DNA from: an uncultured Flavobacteriales bacterium
Lineage (GTDB): Bacteria; Bacteroidota; Bacteroidia; Flavobacteriales; BACL11
Assembly: GCA_913052655.1 (NCBI GenBank)
Contig: CAJXFN010000026.1
Coordinates: forward strand, 1 to 13,384
Length of the DNA: 13,384 nucleotides
Direction: 5' to 3'
Shown here: positions 7,733-13,384 of the stretch, one piece after another
How positions within the stretch are numbered: the stretch's first letter is position 1
Layout: the number at the start of each line of letters is the position of its first letter
Position numbers and translations under genes: made by a program
The notes under the pieces: generated by a model
What the model was told of the DNA's origin: nothing
The model's database searches: none
Seen by the model: the letters and a program-made list of their open reading frames with translations, nothing else

Positions 7733-7740
7733 CAAATATA
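7733..7740 (-). promoter_or_regulatory. Putative -7 promoter box for folK and the linked kinase
   Basis: Reads TATATTTG on the minus strand, an exact TAnnTTTG match 14 bp upstream of the folK ATG, implying a very short leader. No TTTG lies at the usual -33 spacing. The remainder of the folK-sppA gap is T-rich without a strict box for sppA; TAATTTTA at 7773-7780 misses the consensus by one base. Confidence 0.5.
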
Positions 7741-7798
7741 GGAATAGACAATAATAATATTATATTTTTTTGTAATTTTATAATCTTAAAAAATAAAT

Positions 7799-9520
7799 AT
7801 GAAAAACTTTCTAAAAAATACATTTTCTCGTTTACTTTCAATAATTATAATATTCATTTTCTTTTTAGTTTTAGTTACTATCTTAATTCCTAAAGAAAAA
7901 GAAATTATCGTTAAGGAAAACTCTATTTTGAAAATAAAACTAGAAGAAAATATTTTAGATAGAACTTCTGGAAATCCGCTTCCTCAGATTAATGGTTTAA
8001 GTTTATCCACTGCGAATAATATTGAACTTAAAGAAATACTAGATAACATTGAAAAAGCAAAACTTGATGAAAAAATTAAAGGAATTTATTTAAATATATC
8101 TGGTTTAAATGCTGGTCTTTCTAATGTCGAAGAGATTAGAGAAAAGCTATTAGAGTTTAAAGAATCAGGAAAGTTTATTTATTCCTACTCTGAAGTATAT
8201 ACTCAGTTGTCATATTATCTTTCTTCCGTTTCAGATTCAATATTTCTTAATCCTCAAGGAATGGTTGAGTTTAATGGTTTTAGTGCTGGTGTATTATTTT
8301 ATAAAGACCTTTTAGATAAAATAGGTTATGATGTTCAGGTTATTAGACATGGAAAATTTAAAAGTGCAGTGGAACCATATATGTATAATGGCATGAGTGA
8401 TGAAAATAGAGGTCAATTAGAAAAACTACTCAACTCTATGTCAGATGTAATTAATGTTGGAGTTTCAAAGCAGAGAAGTATAAAGGAGAGTAAGATTAAT
8501 GAGATTATAAATAATTTGAAATTAAATTCTCCTCATACATGTATGGAGCTAAATTTTGTTGACGAGCTTAGATATGAAGATGAAGTTTTATCCTTTCTAA
8601 AGCAAAAATCTGAGAATATAATTGACTTTCAAGAATATTTAAATGTTAAATCTGAAAAAAGTATAAGTGAAAATAAGATTGCTATAATTTATGCATCAGG
8701 AGCTATAAATACTGGAGAAGGAAGTTATAATTCAATAGGATCTGAAACTACTGTGCAGGCAATAAGAGAAGCTGGTGAAGATGAAAAGGTTAAGGCTATT
8801 GTATTAAGAGTTAATTCACCAGGTGGAAGTGCGCTAGCTTCTGATATTATATTAAGAGAACTAAATCTTGCAAAACAGAAAAAGAAAATAGTTGTTTCAA
8901 TGGGAGATTATGCCGCTAGTGGTGGATATTATATTTCATGTAATGCAGATAAGATTTTTGCTAACCATACAACTTTAACAGGTTCAATAGGTGTTTTTGG
9001 TATTGTTCCTAATAGTGAGAAATTATTAAATGAAAAACTAGGAGTTTATGTTGATACAGTAAATACACATAAATATTCTGATATTGGAAGAGGAAATAGA
9101 AAATTAACTAATTTTGAGTTAGACGTTATACAAGAATCTGTTGAAGATATTTATGAAACTTTTATTACACATGTTTCTGAAGGAAGAGGAATGAGTAAAC
9201 AAGAAGTTGATAAAATAGGTCAGGGTAGAGTTTGGAGTGGTATAGATGCTCTAGAGGTAGGTCTTATTGATCAGATCGGAGGATTAGAAGATGCTATTGT
9301 GTCCGCTGCGGAATTGTCTGACTTAGAAGATTATAGAGTTGTTTCACTTCCGAAAAAAACAGATGAAATTGAAGAATTATTAAAAGGATTAACTATGAAA
9401 CAAAATGTGTTTCTTAAGGCAATTCTGAACGTTTCAGATGAAACCATAGAACAAATTAAGTTTCTAAATTCGAGAGACAGGATTCAAACGATTTTACCCT
9501 ATATTATAGATATTCATTGA
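7799..9520 (+). CDS. sppA: Signal peptide peptidase SppA, 67K type
   Basis: Membrane-anchored Ser/Lys protease that degrades cleaved signal peptides and other membrane-embedded fragments. The 573-residue product begins with one transmembrane segment (about 11-30, rich in I, L and F) after a basic N-terminus, then two tandem S49 domains as in the long E. coli-type enzyme. The catalytic lysine is Lys188 in GKFKSAVEPY in the N-terminal domain; the nucleophile is Ser374 in GDYAASGGYYIS in the C-terminal domain, preceded by LRVNSPGGSALAS and followed by TGSIGVFG. Both residues of the dyad are present, so the enzyme should be active. It is divergent from folK, and its stop overlaps the DUF2797 gene by 7 bp. 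The start at 7799 places the membrane anchor correctly. Confidence 0.95.
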   Translation: MKNFLKNTFSRLLSIIIIFIFFLVLVTILIPKEKEIIVKENSILKIKLEENILDRTSGNPLPQINGLSLSTANNIELKEILDNIEKAKLDEKIKGIYLNISGLNAGLSNVEEIREKLLEFKESGKFIYSYSEVYTQLSYYLSSVSDSIFLNPQGMVEFNGFSAGVLFYKDLLDKIGYDVQVIRHGKFKSAVEPYMYNGMSDENRGQLEKLLNSMSDVINVGVSKQRSIKESKINEIINNLKLNSPHTCMELNFVDELRYEDEVLSFLKQKSENIIDFQEYLNVKSEKSISENKIAIIYASGAINTGEGSYNSIGSETTVQAIREAGEDEKVKAIVLRVNSPGGSALASDIILRELNLAKQKKKIVVSMGDYAASGGYYISCNADKIFANHTTLTGSIGVFGIVPNSEKLLNEKLGVYVDTVNTHKYSDIGRGNRKLTNFELDVIQESVEDIYETFITHVSEGRGMSKQEVDKIGQGRVWSGIDALEVGLIDQIGGLEDAIVSAAELSDLEDYRVVSLPKKTDEIEELLKGLTMKQNVFLKAILNVSDETIEQIKFLNSRDRIQTILPYIIDIH

Positions 9521-10338
9521 AACAATAAATTTTGTTTTGGAATATCACTGTAGAAGAAATCTGCAATATATCCCTCATGACTTCTTACGTTAAAAACCCT
9601 GTCATCTTCTAGAAGTAAATATTGACCTTTTATTCCTAATAACTCTCCTTCTATGACTGGATTCTTTTCTAGTTTTAAGCTCTTTATTTTAGAAGGATAT
9701 TTATTTACGGGATATCGAATTTCAGTAACAGTATTGTCTACTAGAATATATTGTTTCAATTCTTCTGGTATATGTTTAGATAGTTCGTTTTTTAACTTTA
9801 CTAAATCCACAGATTGAGGTTCTCCTGACAACATTTTCCTCCAATTAGTAACGTCATCTACAAATCTTTTTAAGGACACTTCAATATCTCCAGAATATCT
9901 TCTGTTTGGTACCTCTGCTAATAAAATAGCTTGACTAGCTCCTTGATCCATCCACCTAACTACTCCTTGACTTTTTCGTGTAATCCCTACTTTTATTCCG
10001 CTTGAGTTTGCTAAATACACATAATGGGGCGCTAGTTGAAATTTTTTTTCCCATTCTAAATCTCTGTCTTCTATATTTAAATGAGCTGTGCATAACTCTG
10101 GCTTGAATATACTTTGTGAAGCCATTGGAGATTCCCAGTAACATTTATAACAAAATCCAGAACGATAAAATGTATCCATTTCTTTATTACAACTGCAAAT
10201 AACTTTTCCTTTCCACTCAATTTTTATTTTTTTACCAATAAGATCATTCATATTATGTGTTGCTCCATTAATTTCTAAGCTGTATTTCACTACATCACAT
10301 AGTTCTGTATGCATCTTCTTAAGAGTGTTTTGGCTCAT
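9514..10338 (-). CDS. DUF2797 family protein with zinc-ribbon-like cysteines and a GIY-YIG-like segment
   Basis: Protein of unknown function recognisable as a DUF2797 member. Cysteines Cys48, Cys50, Cys63, Cys66 and Cys83 (C-S-C, then C-Y-K-C, then E-L-C) resemble a metal-binding cluster. The segment HYVYLANSSGIKVGIT (105-120), followed by VVRWMDQGASQA (126-137) and a conserved-looking Glu153 in GDIEVSLK, resembles the GIY / YIG-x-T / Arg / Glu order of GIY-YIG nucleases such as T5orf172-type domains. The C-terminal part (about 225-274) looks beta-rich (GELLGIKGQYLLLEDDRVFNV). No signal peptide or membrane segment is seen, so it is probably cytoplasmic. It is divergent from the GH3 gene with only 38 bp between starts, and converges with sppA. 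The family call is fairly secure; nuclease resemblance is my inference and no biochemical role is claimed. Confidence 0.82.
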   Translation of the reverse strand: MSQNTLKKMHTELCDVVKYSLEINGATHNMNDLIGKKIKIEWKGKVICSCNKEMDTFYRSGFCYKCYWESPMASQSIFKPELCTAHLNIEDRDLEWEKKFQLAPHYVYLANSSGIKVGITRKSQGVVRWMDQGASQAILLAEVPNRRYSGDIEVSLKRFVDDVTNWRKMLSGEPQSVDLVKLKNELSKHIPEELKQYILVDNTVTEIRYPVNKYPSKIKSLKLEKNPVIEGELLGIKGQYLLLEDDRVFNVRSHEGYIADFFYSDIPKQNLLFQ

Positions 10339-10376
10339 TTTTTTTTGTATTTTTATAGCTCTAAAAATATGAATTA

Positions 10377-11897
10377 TTGATTAATATTCCTTTTAAAAAT
10401 TCTTTTCTTTCTTTTGTGATGAGAAAAAGAATTCATCAGATTAATTTATTTAGGAAATTTCCTCATGATGTTCAGAAAGAAGTTTTTTCATCTTTGATAG
10501 AAAAAGGAAAAAGGACAACATTTGGGATAGATCATAAATTTCATAAGATTAATTCAATTGTCGATTTTCGTAATCAAGTTCCAGTTCGTACATATGAAGA
10601 ATTATTTTCTTATATAAAAAGAGTAAGAGAGAATGAAAAGAATGTATTATGGCCAGGAAAAATAGAGTGGTTTGCGAGGTCATCTGGAACTACAAATGAC
10701 AAAAGCAAATACATTCCTATTTCTAAAGACTCTTTAGAAGATTGTCATTTTAAAGGAGGAAAAGATATGCTTTCGTTATATTGTAATAATTTTCCAGAAA
10801 CAAACTTATACAATGGTAAAGGATTAATGCTGGGGGGTAGTTTGGAACAGAATAAGACATATAGATATACTGATGGTGATTTGTCTGCTATATTAATAAA
10901 TAACTTTCCATTTTGGGTAAATATGCATCGATCACCAGATTTACAAACAGCCTTGTTAAAAGATTGGGAGATTAAACTAGATTTAATAACAGACCAAGCA
11001 TTAAGAGAAGATATTACAAATATTACGGGTGTTTGTTCATGGGTTTTAGTATTATTAAATAAGATTATAGAAAAATCTGGAGCTGATAGTATACAGGAGG
11101 TTTGGCCTAACCTTGAATTATACATGCATGGTGGAGTTAACTTTAGTCCTTACAAAAATCAGTTTGACAAACTAATTCCTACAGAAAATATGAATTATTT
11201 GGAAGGTTATAATGCTTCTGAAGGGTTTTTTGGAATTCAGGATCAGATACAGAAAAAAGACTTACTACTAATGTTAGATTATGGAATATTTTATGAATTT
11301 ATTCCTTTGGATAAGTTTAAAAAAAATAATAGAGATTCTATTTGTTTAACAGATGTTTCTCTGAACACAACTTATGTTATGGTGATTTCTACTAATGCAG
11401 GTTTATGGAGATATATTGTTGGAGATACAGTTAGGTTTACATCTTTAGATCCTTATAGGATAAAAATAGTTGGTAGAACACAGAGTTATTTGAACGCAGT
11501 TGGAGAAGAGTTAATGGTAGAAAATGCAGATGAAGCTTTAAAAATCTGTGCAGAAAAACATAAATGTACTGTATCAAATTATATTGTCTCTCCTTTTTTT
11601 ATTAATGATGCTATAGCTGTACATAGATGGATTATAGAGTTTAATATATTACCAGATTCTAAGAGTAAATTTATGAGAGATTTAGATGACTCATTAAAGA
11701 AATTAAACTCGGATTATGAATCAAAAAGGTATAAGGATTATTTATTACTGCCACCTGAGCTAATTGATGTAAAAAAAGGCGTGTTTTATAATTGGCTTTC
11801 AAAAAATAATAGATTGGGAGGTCAGTTTAAAGTTCCCAGATTAGATAATTCCTCTACAATATTTCAAGATATTCTTCAATCAAATAGAATTTATTAA
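10377..11897 (+). CDS. GH3 auxin-responsive promoter family protein (acyl-adenylate/amidosynthetase-type)
   Basis: Bacterial member of the GH3 family, which in plants adenylates carboxylic acids and conjugates them to amino acids; the bacterial substrate is unknown. The three ATP/AMP-binding motifs are visible: RSSGTTNDKSKYIPIS (about 101-116), YNASEGFFGIQD (about 277-288) and TNAGLWRYIVGDTVRF (about 338-353). Other family stretches are HGGVNFSPY, LMLDYGIFYEFIP and the C-terminal LGGQFKVPRL. Length (506) is typical. The start is taken as TTG at 10377, since the segment before the first in-frame ATG (residue 15) aligns with the N-terminus usual in Flavobacteriia (a helix ending K-R-I-H-Q-I-x-L-F), and an in-frame stop lies shortly upstream. 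It is divergent from the DUF2797 gene; 75 bp separate it from the following kinase, possibly co-transcribed. No strict TAnnTTTG box is visible. Confidence 0.92.
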   Translation: MINIPFKNSFLSFVMRKRIHQINLFRKFPHDVQKEVFSSLIEKGKRTTFGIDHKFHKINSIVDFRNQVPVRTYEELFSYIKRVRENEKNVLWPGKIEWFARSSGTTNDKSKYIPISKDSLEDCHFKGGKDMLSLYCNNFPETNLYNGKGLMLGGSLEQNKTYRYTDGDLSAILINNFPFWVNMHRSPDLQTALLKDWEIKLDLITDQALREDITNITGVCSWVLVLLNKIIEKSGADSIQEVWPNLELYMHGGVNFSPYKNQFDKLIPTENMNYLEGYNASEGFFGIQDQIQKKDLLLMLDYGIFYEFIPLDKFKKNNRDSICLTDVSLNTTYVMVISTNAGLWRYIVGDTVRFTSLDPYRIKIVGRTQSYLNAVGEELMVENADEALKICAEKHKCTVSNYIVSPFFINDAIAVHRWIIEFNILPDSKSKFMRDLDDSLKKLNSDYESKRYKDYLLLPPELIDVKKGVFYNWLSKNNRLGGQFKVPRLDNSSTIFQDILQSNRIY

Positions 11898-11972
11898 CAT
11901 TAACCCTATTCAGATATTATAAATATATAATAAACACTAAAGTTTTTTTATTTTTATCAAAATTTTAAAAAT

Positions 11973-12587
11973 ATGCACGTAGCAATAGCTGGAAATATTG
12001 GTTCAGGTAAAACAACATTAACAACCAAACTTTCAAAACATTATAAGTGGAAACCACATTTTGAGGATGTAGAAAATAATCCGTATTTAAATGATTTTTA
12101 TAAGGAAATGCAAAGGTGGAGTTTTAATTTGCAAGTTTATTTTCTAAATAGTAGGTTTCGTCAGATTATTGATATAAAGAAAGAGGATAAGAAATTTATT
12201 CAGGATAGAACTATCTATGAAGATGCTTATATTTTTGCTCCAAATCTTCATTCGATGGGGCTAATGTCTACTCGGGATTTTGAAAACTATAAAGAGCTTT
12301 TTAACCTAATGGATTCTTTAGTAGAGGGACCAGATTTAATGATTTATTTGAGAGCTTCTGTTCCTACATTAGTTAGCCAAATACAAAAAAGAGGTAGAGA
12401 CTATGAGCACAGTATTAGATTAGATTATCTTACCCAGCTTAACGATAGATATGAAGCGTGGATATCCGAGTATGATAAAGGAAGACTTCTAATTATTGAC
12501 GTAGATGATATTAATTTTTCTGAAAATGAAGAAGATTTAGGATCTATTATTCAGAAAATAGACGCTGAAATTAATGGTTTGTTTTAA
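11973..12587 (+). CDS. Deoxynucleoside kinase (dCK/dGK family), canonical paralogue
   Basis: Predicted ATP-dependent deoxynucleoside kinase for dNTP salvage. The 204-residue protein has a P-loop GNIGSGKT (7-14), the acceptor-side segment HFEDVENNPYLNDFY (29-43), the hallmark D-R-T at 78-80 within FIQDRTIYEDAYIFAPNL, and a LID motif RGRDYE (140-145), followed by LIIDVDDINF near the end. All catalytic elements are intact, unlike the paralogue at 6605-7243. The ATG at 11973 puts the P-loop at the extreme N-terminus as usual. The gene lies 75 bp after GH3; that gap (11898-11972) is AT-rich and shows no hairpin or strict promoter box. It ends 18 bp before a strong bidirectional terminator. Whether it prefers dA, dG or dC cannot be read from sequence. 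Confidence 0.93.
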   Translation: MHVAIAGNIGSGKTTLTTKLSKHYKWKPHFEDVENNPYLNDFYKEMQRWSFNLQVYFLNSRFRQIIDIKKEDKKFIQDRTIYEDAYIFAPNLHSMGLMSTRDFENYKELFNLMDSLVEGPDLMIYLRASVPTLVSQIQKRGRDYEHSIRLDYLTQLNDRYEAWISEYDKGRLLIIDVDDINFSENEEDLGSIIQKIDAEINGLF

Positions 12588-12605
12588 AATCAAATAGAGT
12601 ATTAT

Positions 12606-12640
12606 AAAAAAACCACCTAATTTTATTAGGTGGTTTTTTT
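12606..12640. terminator. Bidirectional intrinsic terminator between convergent genes
   Basis: A perfect 16-bp inverted repeat: seven A then CCACCTAAT (12606-12621) and ATTAGGTGG then seven T (12625-12640), with a 3-base TTT loop. The GC-containing core CCACCT/AGGTGG with A/T tracts on both sides makes a Rho-independent terminator that works in both directions. It sits between the kinase stop (12587) and the lipoprotein stop (12657), serving both transcripts. Confidence 0.93.
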
Positions 12641-12656
12641 ATAAGTTATTTTTCAT

Positions 12657-13205
12657 CTATTTTTTTCCTTTAACAGAGATGCTAATACTCCTGTCTTTTG
12701 TGCTATTAAACTCAGAAGGAGTATCAATAATTATATCTCCTTTAAAATAATTTTCATGTACAGAGTAGAATAAAGTAGCATTTACTTTTTTATCTCCACC
12801 ACTAAAGTTTCCTTTTATAATATATACATTCTTTTTTCCTTCAACAACTTTACCAAATTCTTCATTAGCTAAAAAGTTAAACTCATTAGCATTTTTAAAA
12901 AACGCTAAAAGTTCATCGCATAGATTTGTATTTTCACTATTACAATCTAACTTGTTAGATATTGTAATTTGATTAATACTAATTTGTTCGGTATCAGGAA
13001 TTAAATTTGTAGTATAAGAATTTGCAATTGAACTAAATGTAGGGCGATTTTTCTTTGAGTCATAAGTGCCTTCTACTTCATTGTGCACAGATATTTCTTT
13101 TACTTTTTTTTCAGTTGAGGAGGATTTCTCATCAGAATTACTATCACATGAAATAATTGTGATTGTAAGAAATATACTTATTAAAATATAAAAAAAGTTT
13201 TTCAT
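12657..13205 (-). CDS. Small predicted lipoprotein, possibly YceI-like
   Basis: I do not recognise this gene with certainty. The 182-residue product has a lipoprotein signal peptide: MKNFF, a hydrophobic helix, then T-I-I-S-C with Cys20 as the lipidation site. The following DSNSDE is acidic, as in Bacteroidota surface-lipoprotein export signals. A Ser/Lys/Glu-rich linker (21-38) precedes a beta-rich domain. In that domain DELLAFFKNANEFNF (97-111) and YIIKGNFSGGDKKVNATLFY (128-147) followed by FKGDIIID (154-161) resemble, in order, the closing part of YceI-like lipocalin proteins; this is a weak comparison. Cys88 and Cys96 could form a disulfide. It begins 18 bp after the stop of the hppA fragment, so it is probably co-transcribed with it, and ends at the shared bidirectional terminator. 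Confidence 0.75.
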   Translation of the reverse strand: MKNFFYILISIFLTITIISCDSNSDEKSSSTEKKVKEISVHNEVEGTYDSKKNRPTFSSIANSYTTNLIPDTEQISINQITISNKLDCNSENTNLCDELLAFFKNANEFNFLANEEFGKVVEGKKNVYIIKGNFSGGDKKVNATLFYSVHENYFKGDIIIDTPSEFNSTKDRSISISVKGKK

Positions 13206-13223
13206 AATTTATAATGTTAAAGG

Positions 13224-13384
13224 TTATTCTAAAATAATTGAAGACTCTTCTTTTTCAGAACCATCTTCTGTTACATATTCAATTGTATTTTCTTTTGACT
13301 TTTCTAAATGACTATCTTCTTCATGTCCGCCTAAGATAGGAGCTACAACAAGACCAATTAAACAAGTTAATTTAATAAGAATAT
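13224..13384 (-). CDS. hppA: C-terminal end of a membrane-bound ion-pumping pyrophosphatase (HppA)
   Basis: Only the last 52 residues lie in the window. The stretch ILIKLTCLIGLVVAPILGG matches the final transmembrane helix of bacterial K+-stimulated, Na+- or H+-pumping inorganic pyrophosphatases, which in Bacteroidota have a closely similar N-I-L-I-K-L...L-V-I-A-P-I-L-G ending. The enzyme hydrolyses pyrophosphate and exports ions across the inner membrane; catalytic residues are outside the window. After the helix comes an acidic tail of about 32 residues (HEEDSHLEKSKENTIEY and more, ending IILE). The stop is the TAA at 13226-13224. The small lipoprotein gene follows 18 bp downstream on the same strand. 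The call rests on this short segment only. Confidence 0.8.
   Translation of the reverse strand, partial: ILIKLTCLIGLVVAPILGGHEEDSHLEKSKENTIEYVTEDGSEKEESSIILE

Noticed and set aside
9956..10144. 62-codon open frame on the minus strand
   Set aside because: It lies wholly inside the DUF2797 gene in another frame, is basic and low in recognisable motifs, and has no separate promoter; it is a shadow.
10745..11125. 126-codon open frame on the minus strand
   Set aside because: It is antisense to the GH3 coding region, which has clear family motifs through this stretch; no independent support for a protein.
1..13384. Mobile elements, CRISPR array, tRNA or defence island
   Set aside because: No transposase, integrase, regularly spaced repeat, tRNA-like fold or known defence protein was seen; gene content and base composition are uniform across the window.

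Overview
The window is strongly AT-rich and gene-dense. It looks like a chromosomal segment of a Bacteroidota bacterium, most likely a marine-type Flavobacteriales. Several lines of evidence support this. Promoters match the Bacteroidota -7 box TAnnTTTG, and Shine-Dalgarno sites are not evident. There is an OmpA/TSP3-repeat outer-membrane protein, lipoproteins with Bacteroidota-style signal peptides, a bacterial GH3 protein, a DUF2797 protein, a pair of deoxynucleoside kinases, and a HppA C-terminus. The assignment below family level is inference. No mobile element, CRISPR array, tRNA, rRNA or prophage gene was seen, so this reads as core genome rather than an accessory island.

Layout. Bases 1-1700 (minus) hold the N-terminal two thirds of mutS, cut by the left edge. 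It is divergent from a TrmH/SpoU RNA methyltransferase gene (1738-2265, plus), and two opposed TAnnTTTG boxes lie in the 37-bp gap. The methyltransferase gene converges with and overlaps an OmpA-family barrel/TSP3 protein gene (2255-3847, minus). That gene is divergent from a TPR/OmpA-like lipoprotein gene (3985-5658, plus), which ends at a hairpin terminator. A PAPS-type sulfotransferase (5714-6613, plus) follows and converges with a folK-deoxynucleoside kinase operon (7718-6605, minus). Divergent from folK is sppA (7799-9520, plus), which overlaps tail-to-tail with a DUF2797 gene (9514-10338, minus). The DUF2797 gene is divergent from a GH3-family gene (10377-11897, plus), and a second deoxynucleoside kinase follows (11973-12587, plus). 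A bidirectional terminator separates it from a small lipoprotein gene (12657-13205, minus), which lies just downstream of the 3' end of hppA (13224-13384, minus, cut by the right edge).

How the genes relate. Most are housekeeping functions: mismatch repair, RNA methylation, folate biosynthesis, deoxynucleoside salvage, membrane-protein turnover and pyrophosphate-driven ion pumping. There is also an envelope theme (OmpA/TSP3 protein, TPR lipoprotein, sulfotransferase, SppA, small lipoprotein). Three convergent pairs share 7-11 bp at their stop codons with no terminator, which indicates a streamlined genome. I found no convincing new defence or mobile system. The least understood items are the zinc-ribbon/GIY-YIG-like DUF2797 protein, the bacterial GH3 protein, the TPR/OmpA-like lipoprotein, and the folK-linked kinase whose usual D-R-S/T motif reads D-Y-S.
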